64,000 bases of DNA, taken from NCBI RefSeq assembly GCF_037176765.1, contig NC_090034.1, forward strand, positions 93,918,500-93,982,499, given 5' to 3'. The notes beneath the pieces are model-generated. The model saw only the letters and a program-made list of their open reading frames with translations. It made no database searches and was not told the DNA's origin. The position numbers were made by a program, and so were the translations under genes. The stretch is from Anolis sagrei (lineage: Eukaryota > Chordata > Lepidosauria > Squamata > Anolidae). Below are positions 1 through 10,403 of the stretch, one piece after another (position 1 is the stretch's first letter; the number at the start of each line of letters is the position of its first letter).

Positions 1-97
1 TACAAAGACAGAAATAAAGCCAACTGAATAAGTCAGTCTGAAAGAATAGAGAAGTCCAAAAGAGAAAGAAGACATAAGACAAGCAACCGAAGTAGAG

Positions 98-1240
98 ATG
101 ACGACTCCGAAAGGCAAAGGGGAGAAGGAGAAGGAGGTGAAAGAAATGAAGGGAACATCCAGGAAAAACTCATTGACAGATGAGACAATCCCAAAAGAAA
201 TGAATATAAAAGAAATGATGAAAAAGATCTTAGCAGAAATACAAACGATGCAAGACAAACAGGACAAGATGCAAGAAAAGCAGGATGCCTACCAAAGCAT
301 CGCACAAGAACAGATGGCTGGCCTGAAAGAAGAATTGGGAGCTATGAAAGGAAACATTGCCTCCATCCAAAAAGAATTAAAGGACTTAAAAAAAGAAAAA
401 CAGGAGCTTAAGAAAGAACAGGAAGAAATATCAGTAAAAGTAAAAACTATGGACCTAAAAAGCTATCGAATAGAAGAAAGACAGGAAGCCATAGAGGCAA
501 GGAATATGGAATACCAGCTTAGATTAAGAAACATAGTAGAAGAGGCCAAAGAGAATATACAAGAGAAAGTTACAGAGATCCTGACAGAAATGTTAAACTG
601 GACGGAACAAGAAGTGATAAATCATACAGATAGGATATATCGGGTAAATACAATTTATGCAAAAAAGAACAAAACTGCAAGGGACTTCATCGTGAACTTC
701 ACGAAGAAAACGGTTCGGGATGAAGTACTAAAAATAAATAGCAATAAAAACGTGTACTATAAAGGGAAAAAAGTGGCGATCCTGAGAGAATACCCGAAAG
801 CAACGCTGAACAAGAGAAGGAAATATAGTTTTCTTACGGAAGAACTAAAGAAACAAAACATTAGATTTCGTTGGGAAAAAGGAGACGGCCTAATGGCAAC
901 TTACAGAGAACAACGGTACTAGATTTTAAACGAGGAATGTGCCAAAGACTTCTATGACAAAATAAAAAGAGAAGGAGGGAAAAGAAGAGGAAGGACCAGA
1001 CAAGGAAGAAACTCCTCAAGAAGACAGGATGATCAAGACAGATCGAGAGGACAAACAGATAGGATGACGAGGACAACAACAGAAGGAATCACAGAAGGAG
1101 AGAGGTTAAAAAGGACAGAAGAGGCTACAAACGAAGAAGACGAGCGAACTGAAGAAGAAGAAGATGAATATGGAGACTCGGAGAGGGAGGAGGGAGAGCA
1201 GGAGGAAGACCTACAAAAAGAAGAATGTATGGAGAACTAA
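98..1240 (+). pseudogene. L1 ORF1 (RNA-binding chaperone), one in-frame stop
   Basis: The open part, 98-919, gives 274 residues: a basic N-terminus, a long Glu/Lys/Gln-rich coiled coil (about residues 40-165), then an RRM-like and C-terminal core typical of L1 ORF1p (RIYRVNT, RDFIVNF, YYKGKKVAI, TLNKRRKY). A TAG at 920-922 ends it. The same frame then stays open to a TAA at 1238-1240 with an Arg-rich and then very acidic tail, so the ancestral ORF was about 380 codons and overlapped the ORF2 start by 16 nt. The role known for the family is trimeric RNA binding in the L1 RNP. Confidence 0.85.
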
Positions 1241-4200
1241 AAATTTATTCAAATAATATTAATGGGATTAATTCACAGATTAAAAGAAATAAAATATTCA
1301 ACAGATTAAAGAAAGAAAAGTATCATGTTATTGCCCTACAAGAAACCCATATAACACATAAACACGTAACACATCTCGTTAACAAAAAATTGGGAAGAGT
1401 CTTTTATGGTTCAGCAAGTGAAAAGAAAAGAGGGGTGGCAACATACATAGATACAAACATACCGGCAACTCTAGCCTTTAAAGATGACGAGGGAAGGTTT
1501 TTGGGAGTCAACATTACGATACAAGGAAAAACCCTGTTAATCTGTAATATCTATGCCCCTAATGACTCCAAAACAGCATTTTCAGAGAAGTTAAAAAAAC
1601 AATTAGATACCCATTCATTTGACCAACTCTTAATACTAGGGGACTTTAACGGAGTAATGGACGGCAAATTAGACAGAAGCAAAAATACAAAACAGAAGGG
1701 AAATAGAACATTGATTAGTGGGAACTTACCGAAATCAATTCTAAATTGGATAAACGAATACAGATTACAAGACATTTGGAGAGCAAAACATGAAAAAGAA
1801 ACAGATTACACTTTTTATTCAGACCGTTTTAGAAGTTGGTCTAGAATAGACATGATTTGGCTATCCAATTCTCTAACAATAAGTGTAAAAGAAGTAAACA
1901 TATTACTGAGAATAGAGTCAGACCACTGTCCATTAGTAATGAAGATGCAATTATCCAGACCGACAAGAAGATGGAGATTAGATGAAAATCTATTGAAAAA
2001 AGAAGAAGATATAGAAAATAATAGAAAAAAATTAAAGGAATTTTTTGAATTAAATGATAAAGAGGAAACCCACCTATATACGATCTGGGAGGCTAGCAAA
2101 GTTGTAATGCGGGGTAACTTTATTCAACAAAAAGCAAGAAAGAACAAAATGAAAAGACGAGAATGGGAAGCAATTATGGAAGAAATTAAACAGGAGGAAG
2201 AAAATCTAAAGAAAAACCCACGGAACAACAAAAGCATCAATAAACTTAAGATACTACACAAACAAAGAGAACATTTAGAACTAGAAGAGAGAGCAAAAGA
2301 ACTAAAATACCTGAAGCAAAACTATTTTATGAACGCAAACAAGCCAGGGAAGTGGCTAGCAAGGAAATTGAGAAGGAATAGAGAAGCAACATTTGTGACA
2401 AAATTGAAAGAAAAAGACAAAATATACACGCAGGAAGAGGAAATAAAAAGGCAATTTAAGGAATACTATGAAACCTTATATAAAAATGATGAGATAGATA
2501 AAGAAAAGATTTCAAAATACCTAGGAGAAAGGAAAATAGAAAGAATATCAGAAGAAGAAAGGGAAGACCTGAATAGAGAATTCCTAGATTTGGAAATAAA
2601 AGAAGCAATCAAAAATCTGAAAATAGAAAAGGCCCCAGGCCCCGATGGCTTTTCAGCCACTTACTATAAAACATTTCAAGAAGAATTAACACCCTACTTA
2701 AAAAAAAATATGAACACAATTAGAGAAACCAAGACCATCCCAAATTCATGGAGAGAAGCAAATATAACGGTGCTGCACAAAGAGAACTCAGATCCTGAAA
2801 AAGTTAGGAATTATAGGCCTATATCACTTCTAAATTTAGACTACAAAATATTTAGTTCTATAATTGCGGAGAGATTAAAAAAATTACTCACAAAAAGAAT
2901 CAAAGAAGAACAATCCGGCTTTCTCCCGAATAGACACCAGAAAGAAAACGTCAGAACAATACTGGATCTGATTGAATATTATGACATTCATAATAAAAAA
3001 AAAGTAATGCTGCTAGCCCTTGATGCGGAGAAAGCCTTCGATAGGGTAAATTGGGATTTTTTTAAAGCACTCATGTGAGAAATGGATATAGGACATCACT
3101 TTCAAAATATGATCAACGCAGTATATGAGAAACAAGAGGCCAAAATTTGGATTAATAGGCAAGAAACGGAGAAAATAGAAATAGAGAAAGGGACAAGACA
3201 AGGATGTCCCCTATCCCCGCTAATATTTATTCTGTCATTAGAGGTTCTGTTGGATAAAATTAGAGAAGACAAGGAATTGGAAGGTGCAAAAATTCAAGGG
3301 CAGGAATTTAAATTAAGGGCATATGCTGATGACATCATCTGCGTAATAGAAAAACCAGAGAAAAAATTAGGAAAATGGATACATACAATAAATGAATTTG
3401 GTGAAGTGGCGGGCTTCAAATTAAACCTAGAGAAGACAAAAGCATTGACGAAGAATACTACACAAAAAGAGAGGGATGAATTGGGAAGAAATTGGAATAT
3501 CCAGGTGGTAACCAAGTTGAAATATCTAGGAATAACATTGACGGCTAAAAATTTACAATTATTGCAAAACAACTATATAGAAGGCTGGAAAAAGATGAAA
3601 AAAGAAATGGAAAGTTGGAAAAGTATGAACTTGTCACTATTAGGAAGAATAGCTAGTATAAAAATGAAAATTTTGCCTAAATTTATTTTCCTCTTCCAGA
3701 ATTTACCAATAATTAGAAATCAAACCCTACCAAAAGAATGGAATAAAGAGATAATGAAATATATTTGGCAAGGCAAAAAAGCAAGAATTAAATTTAAAAA
3801 TATGACCGAAGATACAAAAAAGGGAGGATTTGCAGTTCCTGACTTAAGGTTATACCTCGAAGCTAGTGCATTAATGTGGGTGAAAGACTGGGCGGAATTG
3901 AAGAAGGAGAAATTGCTTACCCTGGAAGGAATTCAATTAAGAACTGGTTGGCACCACTATTTGTGGTATGGAGACTTAAAAAAGGAAAAAAAAATTGGGA
4001 ACCATTTCATTAGATCCGCAATTATAAAAAGCTGGCAAAAATATAAATCAAAAATATGTGAAAAAACCCCATTATGGCTCTCCCCCCTTGAGGCCAACCA
4101 AAGAAGAGAAATGGGATGGTATAATTGGCCGAGATATAAAGAATTATTGAAAAAAGGACAAGACGAGATAGTACTGAAGACTCAACAAGAAATGAATGCG

Positions 4201-4980
4201 ATAAACAAAAAGATATCATGGTTCCAATTCAGACAAATAGCGGAATGTTTTAAGAAAGATAGAAGACAAGGGTTTCAGGAACAAGAGACCTTCTGGGACA
4301 AGATACTAAACACCAATAGAAAGATAATTACAAAGTTATATAGGAAACTCAGGGAATGGAACTCAGAAAAGGATGGAGAGAAAAAATACATGAAGAGATG
4401 GAATGAAAATTTGGGCAAAACAATTAAGAAAGAAGATTGGGAAAGGATTTGGAGAACAAAGATTAAATACACCTATGCAATAGATCTGAAAGAAAATTGG
4501 CTGAAAGTAGCACATAGATGGTATCTGACCCCCCAAAAATTAAATAAATCATATAAAAATTCAAACATTAAATGTTGGAAGTGTGGGAGGATGGATGGTA
4601 CTTATTATCACATGTGGTGGTCGTGCCCAAAAGCACAAATATATTGGAGAAAAATCCACAAAATAATACAGGAAATCCTAAACATAAAATTATTATTTAA
4701 CCCAGAAATTTTCTTGTTAGGAATAACTGACGGAAAAATAGAAAGAAACACAGATAAACTCCTCTTTCTAATGAATACTGCGGCAAGAATGTGCTATGCG
4801 AAACTGTGGAAGAAGGAAGGAACCCCCGAAATAAAGGACTGGATTGAGAAAGTATTGGACATCAAAAATATGGATAGATTAACATATCTTATAACTAAAA
4901 GTAAAGGAACCCCGATAAAAGAAACTGACTGGACAAGAGTGATAGACTATACGGACCAAATAAGTAATAATACAGAATAA
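1225..4980 (+). pseudogene. L1 ORF2 (endonuclease-reverse transcriptase), one in-frame stop
   Basis: Two open blocks in the same frame, 617 and 632 codons, are separated only by a TGA at 3076-3078. The N-terminal APE-type endonuclease shows NNINGI, LQETH, NIYAPN, LGDFNG, SRIDMIWLS and SDHCPL. The reverse transcriptase shows KAPGPDGFS, NYRPISLLN, LDAEKAFDRVNW, RQGCPLSPLIF and the catalytic YADD at about 3320. The C-terminus has CWKCGRMDGTYYHMWWSCP. Total length is about 1,250 codons, normal for L1. It makes target-primed cDNA in the nucleus. With the stop, this copy should not make full ORF2p. Confidence 0.93.
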
Positions 4981-5329
4981 TAAGTAGAAGAGAGAACGGA
5001 AATAAGAATACGGATAAAAAGAAGGAAAAGGAATATCCACTTGGAAGATACGAAGGAAGTCAACGAGAGAGACATAAAAAAATAGAAATGCATACAAAAC
5101 ACATATACAGAATTGACATATAGTAGCAACAGAATGGAAATCAAAACTCATGATTGAAATATCACAGTTATGGCGATCATTTGAATGAGAAACCCCCAAG
5201 AGCTCTGCCCATCAACCACCCTCCTTAGGTTTTGGAAACTATGGCCTGTGGGTTCCTGACAGTTTTTAATCTATGCTCTGCAGCTGAAAGAAAATTGAGA
5301 AGTGACATGACAGCCATCTCCAAGCAATC

Positions 5330-5592
5330 AACTAGATTTTTTAAAATTGTGTCAGAAGTGACTTGAGAAGCTGCAAGTCACTTCTGGTGCGAGACAATTG
5401 GCCGTCTGCAGGGATGTTGCCCAGGGGACGTCCAGATGTTTTACCATCCAGTGGGAGGCTTCTCTCATGTCCCCACATGGGAATATGAAGCTGACAGATG
5501 CGAGCTCACCCTGTCTCGTGGAGTCGAACTGTCGACTTTCAGGTCAGCAGTTCAGCTGGCATAAGGGTTTAACCCACAGCTCCTAATCGAAT
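5330..5592 (-). mobile_element. tRNA-derived SINE, second family (not Sauria type)
   Basis: Matches copies at 31473-31725, 51886-52140 and 11893-11960. On the minus strand the head reads like a tRNA promoter (TTAAACCCTTATGCC, then a degraded box B, GTTCGACTCC), and the tail ends in GCAGCTTCTCAAGTCACTTCTGACAC followed by A/T. It sits directly after the L1 3' region. Confidence 0.75.
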
Positions 5593-5865
5593 AGATGAGG
5601 CTGGTAGATGTAGACGATGGAGTGATCTTATTTATTGCATTTCCAGAGACTAGAATGCAAACCAATACAGTCAAATTATACAAAAAGAGACTCTGCCTGT
5701 TAAACATTTTTGACAGTGGAACAAATTGCCTCACAGACCCCATCCACACTGCCATTATAACGCAGATTGAACTGAATTATTCGGCACTGTAGTCTCATAT
5801 AATCCAGTTCAATGCAGTTCAGTCTGCATTTTATGGGTCTATACTGCATTAAATGTCAGTGTAGC
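5593..5865. repeat. Degraded palindromic MITE half and unassigned DNA
   Basis: From about 5740 the text carries the ATCCACACTGCC and CATATAATCCAGTTCAATGCAG words of the palindromic MITE family common in this window, much decayed. 5593-5739 holds nothing I recognise. Confidence 0.4.
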
Positions 5866-6302
5866 TAGGGTTCTTCTGTGAAAGCCATTAGAACAAATGC
5901 CATCAAAGCCAGAATTGAAAAGTCGAGGACAGATCCCAAATGTAGACTCTGCAAGGAAGGAGATGAAACAATAGATCACATCCTCAGCTGTTGCAAGAAG
6001 ATCGCGCAGACAGACTACAAGTAGAGGCATAACACTGTTGCACACAAATATCATCTGCATGCAACAAATAACTGGTGGGATCACAAGCCGGAAAAAGTTA
6101 CAGAGAATGAACACGTCAAACTCCTACGGGACTTCCGAATTCAGACTGACAGTGTTTTGGAGCACAATACTCCTGACCTCTTGATCGTGTTAAAAAACAA
6201 CACGATGGATTGTCAATGTTGCAATCCCAGGTGACAGCAGGATTAACAAGAAACAATTGGAAAAGATGACACGATATGAGAATGTAAAGATCAAACTGCA
6301 AA
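5866..6302 (+). mobile_element. R4-clade LINE, 3' portion (left part)
   Basis: Translation gives a CCHC-type knuckle, CRLCKEGDETIDHILSC, followed by a restriction-like endonuclease region (TPDLLIVLKNN, then CQCCNPR in place of a conserved CQ..D..VPGD). This order is typical of R4/R2-type LINEs with a C-terminal endonuclease. There are several stops, so it is an old copy. It is interrupted at 6302 by an L1 insertion and resumes at 6896. Confidence 0.75.
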
Positions 6303-6448
6303 TAGAAATGTACTACATGCACAGATAACAGGAGCGAAGAATATTCAAAAGGAAAAATTGGTTGACAAATTAATAGCGTGTGCACAAATTGTTTTAGTGA
6401 AGGGTTGGAAGGATAAAACAAAATGGACACTGAATTAATTGGTATAAT

Positions 6449-6483
<35 letters not shown>

Positions 6484-6895
6484 CTGCGCTTATATACCGC
6501 AATTCTCAGCCCTAGGGTGACTCATTGCGGTGTACAACATGAAAAAACAAGTGCAATTTACAAAACATAGTGCAAAATAATCCACAATTCATCATTATCA
6601 TAAAAAACATCTTATCAAAACAACAACATTACTACTATAAAGTTAATATGTTAAATGTGGAAATATCAAATTGTAAATGGAATAATATAGATAAAATGGA
6701 AAAGGTCACAATAACTAAGAGGATGTGGGAACCAATTAGGAATTATTTCGAAAATGTGCTAAGACGTAGAGTGGAAAAATTAAGACTGAGTCTGATATTT
6801 CAAATGTAACTTCTGTAGTTGGATGTATAAATTGTATATACAAGGAGGGGAGGGTGGGAGTGGGGAAAAAACCCCAATAAAACAATTAAAAAAAT
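6303..6895 (+). mobile_element. 5'-truncated L1 fragment inserted in the R4 LINE
   Basis: The segment reads as L1 ORF2 C-terminus and 3' UTR (FKRKNWLTN, KGWKDKTKWTLN), ending in a GGGGAAAAAACCCCAATAAAA and A-rich tail. It is bounded by 17-bp direct repeats, AAAGATCAAACTGCAAA (6286-6302) and AAAGATCGAACTGCAAA (6896-6912), which differ at one base. That is a target-primed insertion signature. An L2 end sits inside it. Confidence 0.82.
6441..6645 (-). mobile_element. L2 3' end inserted in the L1 fragment
   Basis: A (TTTA)n run followed by TACTGCGCTTATATACCGC and CCCTAGGGTGACTCATTGCGG is the minus-strand L2 3' UTR seen also at 15183. It splits the L1 sequence into two collinear pieces. Confidence 0.65.
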
Positions 6896-7197
6896 AAAGA
6901 TCGAACTGCAAAGACTCTGGCACAAGCCAGTCAAGGTGGCCCCAGTGGTGATTGGCACACTGGGTGCAGTGCCAAAGACCTTGGCCTGCACTTAAACACA
7001 ATCGGTGCTGACAAAATTACCATCTGCCAGCTGCAGAAGGCCACCTTACTGGGATCTGCACACATTATTCACAGATACATCACACAGTCCTAGACACTTG
7101 GGAAGTGTCTGACGTGTGATCCAATACAACAGCCAGGAGAGTGTCTGCTGTGGACTCATCTTGTTGTGTTTCAAATGATGATGATGATGATGTGGCA
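6896..7197 (+). mobile_element. R4-clade LINE, 3' end (right part)
   Basis: Continues the R4 reading: IELQRLWHKPVKVAPVVIGT LGAVPK is the conserved C-terminal block of this family (written here in two pieces). It ends with a short UTR and a GATGATGATGATG tail at 7178-7191. The same 3' end recurs at 41110-41470 with 42224-42355 and, inverted, at 52655-53060. Confidence 0.75.
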
Positions 7198-7489
7198 GTG
7201 CAAATGGGAGAAATTTTTCCTGTCTGATATATTTTTCAGGCTGTGCTTTTGGGACAAAATGAATGTGGGCTTTTGGGGAAGCAATCAAATGTGTAGAAAG
7301 CGAAACTGACCACAGTTTTTCCATCCCACAGGTTGCCGTGGTGACTATAAGAGTAATGGAATTTTGAAGAACCAAGTGGCAGTTGGAAAAGCCCAGCTGA
7401 ACATCAATCAGGTGGTATTTGCTAAATTGTTTATTATTACTGGTTAGATATTCCTAATATGACATGTTATTCAATCAAATTAAGTTTCC
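7198..7489. other. Unassigned intergenic sequence
   Basis: I see no gene, RNA or recognised repeat here. Confidence 0.4.
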
Positions 7490-7492
7490 TGA

Positions 7493-7642
7493 GGGCCTTT
7501 CCACACAGCCCTATATTCCAGAACATCAAGGCAGAAAAATCCCACATTATCTGAGTGTGGACTCAGATAACTCAGTTCAAAGCAGATATTGTGGGATATT
7601 CTGCTTTGATTTTCTGAGATATACAGCTGTGTGGAAGGGCCC
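7493..7642. mobile_element. Palindromic GGGCCC MITE, complete copy, TGA duplication
   Basis: 150 bp, almost a perfect palindrome: GGGCCTTTCCACACAGCCC at the left, its complement with GTGTGGAAGGGCCC at the right. It is flanked by TGA at 7490-7492 and 7643-7645. The 3-bp TNA-type duplication and palindromic form fit a PIF/Harbinger-like non-autonomous element; the superfamily call is inferred. Confidence 0.8.
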
Positions 7643-7702
7643 TGAGATTCTTTCTCGAGGAAGTAAGGAAACTAAGGTTTTATCTCCTTTTCCCCATTTT
7701 CA

Positions 7703-8497
7703 GGGCCCTTCCACACAGCCATATAACCCAGAATATCAAGACAGGAAATCCCACAATATCTGCTTTCAACTGGGTCCAGACAGGACCTTTATTGTGGGAA
7801 CTCCCAAAATAAAGGAGGGGCTGTCCAGACAATGTTCTGGACAGTCCCAAATTAATTCACTACAAGCCAGGAAAACCCTGGTTTACAGCGAATTAATTTG
7901 ATAGTGAATTTATTCCACGCCTTCTTGGAAGGCATGGGATAAATCCACTATTTCTGGGTCTGGACTGCAGAATACTGCAGTCCAGACAGTATTCCCACAG
8001 TTTACCAGGCTATATAAGCCCAGTAAACTGTGGGAATACCCACCCCTTCCCCAAGCCCCCAGACCCCTTAGAAAACTTAGTAAAAACTTACATGTCCTCC
8101 ATGAGAAGCCTCGGCTGGCTCTTCCGGTGTGTAGAAATGATGCACCAGAAGAGTTGGGGGGCGGGAAGTAGGGAAGAAAATCACTCCCCCCCTTCTGGTG
8201 TGTCATTTCTACATGCTGGGAGAGCCGGTAGAAGCTTCTAATGTAATTTTTTTTAGTTTTCTAAGTGGTCTGGGGAGGGGTTAGGGCCTCCAGATGTTGT
8301 CTCGGGCGTGCACTTTCTGGGGTGGGTGTGGACAGACCCCCAGAAAAATCTGTGTTTTTTTTAACGCAGATGCTTCTGGGATAAAGTCCCGTCTGGAACC
8401 GGCTTGAATCCACAGTGCCATATATTCCAGTTCAAAGCAGATATTGTGGGATTTCCTGCCTTGATATTCTGGGTTATATGGCTGTGTGGAAGGGCCC
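7703..8497. mobile_element. Palindromic GGGCCC MITE carrying a hAT insertion
   Basis: The GGGCCCTTCCACACAGCC left end is at 7703, the GTGTGGAAGGGCCC right end at 8497, and TCA is duplicated at 7700-7702 and 8498-8500. The two arms are separated by the 621-bp element at 7776-8396, so the MITE landed first. Confidence 0.8.
7776..8396. mobile_element. 621-bp non-autonomous hAT-like foldback element
   Basis: The terminal repeats are CCAGACAGGACCTTTAT at the left and ATAAAGTCCCGTCTGG at the right. The flanks AACTGGGT (7768-7775) and AACCGGCT (8397-8404) fit an aged 8-bp hAT duplication (6 of 8). Inside are two inverted repeats: one around CAGTTTACCAGGCTATATAAGCC, and one around CGGCTGGCTCTTCCGG with its complement near 8215. 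Related copies lie at 11140-11776 and 62141-62808. Confidence 0.65.
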
Positions 8498-8521
8498 TCA
8501 CTCTGTTTTAGCTTTCATTTT

Positions 8522-8612
8522 TGGCCCCTTCCACACAGCTGAATAGAATCTCACATTTTCTGCTTTGAAGTGGAATATATGGTAGTTTGGATTCTGATAA
8601 CCCAGTGGATTG
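8522..8612. repeat. Half copy of the GGGCCC palindromic MITE
   Basis: GGCCCCTTCCACACAGCTG is followed by the MITE arm with substitutions. No right arm is found. Confidence 0.5.
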
Positions 8613-8706
8613 GATTACTGAACAGGCTTTTTTGGTCAGCTTGAGCTCCCACTTCAGTTACACCTTATATTTCTTCTTTCTCCATCTTATTTAGGGTGCA
8701 TTTCCC

Positions 8707-9032
8707 TCTTAGGATTCTTCCACACAGACATATAATCCAGAATATTAAGGCAGAAAAACCTACAATATCTGCTATGAATTGGGTTATCTGAAGGGCCTTC
8801 CACACAGCCCAAATCCTAGGATATCAAGGCAGGATATACCACATTATCTGAGTATGGACTCAGATAACCCAGTTCATAGCGGATATTGTGGGATTTTCTG
8901 CCTTGATATTCTGGGATATTGGGCTGTGTGGAAGGGCCCTGGGTCCACACCGTCATATGTTCCAGATCAAAGCAAATATTGCGGGATTTCCTGCCTTGAC
9001 ATTCTGGGTTATGTGGCTGTGTAGAAGGCCCC
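8707..9032. mobile_element. GGGCCC MITE split by a second copy of itself
   Basis: The left arm (8707-8791) ends ...GGGTTATCTGA. The right arm resumes at 8943 with GTCCACACCGTCATATG and ends GTGTAGAAGGCCCC. Between them is a complete copy of the same family (8792-8939), inserted at the TGA in the centre of the palindrome. Confidence 0.7.
8792..8939. mobile_element. Inner GGGCCC MITE copy
   Basis: A complete palindrome, AGGGCCTTCCACACAGCCC to GGGCTGTGTGGAAGGGCCC. Left flank TGA, right flank TGG, consistent with a 3-bp duplication with one later change. Confidence 0.75.
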
Positions 9033-9046
9033 TTACTGTCTCATAT

Positions 9047-9655
9047 TTGTAATACCCCTGGACAGTAGTAGACCAGAGGTGGTCTTGAAGGGTACCCCTT
9101 TAGTTAGGCACCCCAAGGCTGGCGACAGAAGGCAAGCAGTCTCCGTAGGTGAAGCAAAAATCTCTTTATTTCAAGTGTGGCCACACAGGGAGAAACAGCC
9201 AAGACAGACCAGTGTCTTCAAAGAAAGCTGTCTCTGACATTTGGATCTTTCAGTCTCCTTATATACATGTCTTTTCACTGTGTCATGGGCACACACCCCT
9301 CTTATCGGATCAACCATTCAAAAACATGTTTTTCTCATATTTTGCCACTTCAGTGTCTTTAACTGACAACCCTCTACAAACTACGTAAACACACACATTA
9401 TTGTTACAGATAAGCATTTTGGGTGTTAACCCACCCTGGGTACTCCCTGGGCATACTAACCCACCCTGGGTACTCCCTGGGCATACTTGACTATAGAGCA
9501 TCTTGTGTCTTCTAGATACATTATCTCCTCTTGGCTTTTGGTCTTCTGCAGGCCAGAGGAGAGGGACAAACCCCTCTTTAGGTTTGCATTTCAACATTTC
9601 TAAGTTCTGTTAACCCTTTCAGTCTTCACCATGGAAATAAAAAGTTCCCACAACA
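9047..9655 (-). mobile_element. Possible solo LTR fossil
   Basis: On the minus strand the segment starts TGTTGTGGGAAC and ends GGTATTACA, with an AATAAAG-type signal about 120 bp before that end, giving LTR-like proportions of about 0.6 kb. It includes a twofold 30-bp repeat around CTAACCCACCCTGGGTACTC. No internal coding region or convincing target duplication was seen, so the family is open. Confidence 0.35.
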
Positions 9656-9969
9656 TCCATATAATTATGTGAAAAGCATTACTTTTCCAAGTAGAAAAAA
9701 AACCATGATCAACCCTCAACTTTCTCTGGTTTCTGAAGGTACAGATTCACCATTTTTAATTAATTATGTGGACAATGCCCCTCCAGATGTTGTCAGGCTC
9801 CATTAAATCTAACCACTATGTGGCCAATGACTGGAGTAAGAGGATAGGTAGTCCAACAACATCTGTACATCTGTAAGAGACAGATGGTTTGTTCAGTGGC
9901 TTCCTAAGAACATAAAAGAGATCTACTGGATCAGGCAAGATATCTTTGAAGATGCATAGATTACTCTGA

Positions 9970-10117
9970 GGCCCCCTTTACACTGCCGTATACAATCCAG
10001 ATTATCTGCTTTGAACTGGATTATATGGCAGTGTAGACTCATATAATCCAGTTCAAATCAAATAATGTGGATTACCCACTTTGATAATGCAGAATATATG
10101 AAAGTGTAGAAGGGGCC
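9970..10117. mobile_element. Palindromic GGCCCC MITE, TGA duplication
   Basis: 148 bp, GGCCCCCTTTACACTGCCG to GTGTAGAAGGGGCC, flanked by TGA at 9967-9969 and 10118-10120. It is a relative of the GGGCCC family with a CACTGCC subterminal word. Confidence 0.75.
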
Positions 10118-10354
10118 TGAGATCTGGGGCACCTCTGAAGCACAAATTGCCCAGAGTAACCTGCCTCATATAACCACAGCCTAAGACTAACTATATCTTA
10201 ATGAACTGGGTTTCATCTCTTTATTACATTATCACATAAATATTAGGAGAATTTATCACATGGTGTGCATGTTTTTCCTGGATGTCACCGCCCGGCCTTT
10301 GAGTCAAAGAATCCAGTCCATCGTGGAACAAGGGTCTATGGAGTTTCTACCACC

Positions 10355-10403
10355 ATGCAAGGTTTTCTAAAAGTCTTGCTCTTCTGTGTGCTCCTAACAA
10401 CAG
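10355..10403 (+). CDS. Gene A exon 1 (signal peptide)
   Basis: Encodes MQGFLKVLLFCVLLTT and the first base of Gly17, then donor GTAAGG. The start is ACCATGC, a good Kozak context; the two sister genes have the same arrangement. Confidence 0.88.

Larger units (their letters stand above)
1..5200 (+). mobile_element. Near full-length L1 LINE
   Basis: A non-LTR retrotransposon with the L1 layout: part of a 5' UTR, ORF1 (coiled coil plus RNA-binding core), then ORF2 (endonuclease, reverse transcriptase, C-terminal Cys-rich motif). The left end lies at or beyond the window edge. Both ORFs are open apart from one in-frame stop each, so the copy is young. The 3' UTR after 4980 is short and I see no poly-A tail or target duplication, so the 3' boundary near 5200 is approximate and may be truncated. 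A second L1 3' fragment (6303-6895) keeps the A-rich end that is missing here. Confidence 0.9.

Noticed and set aside
9047-9655. Complete LTR retrotransposon
   Set aside because: Only one LTR-like block is present, with no paired LTR or coding region nearby, so at most a solo LTR fossil.
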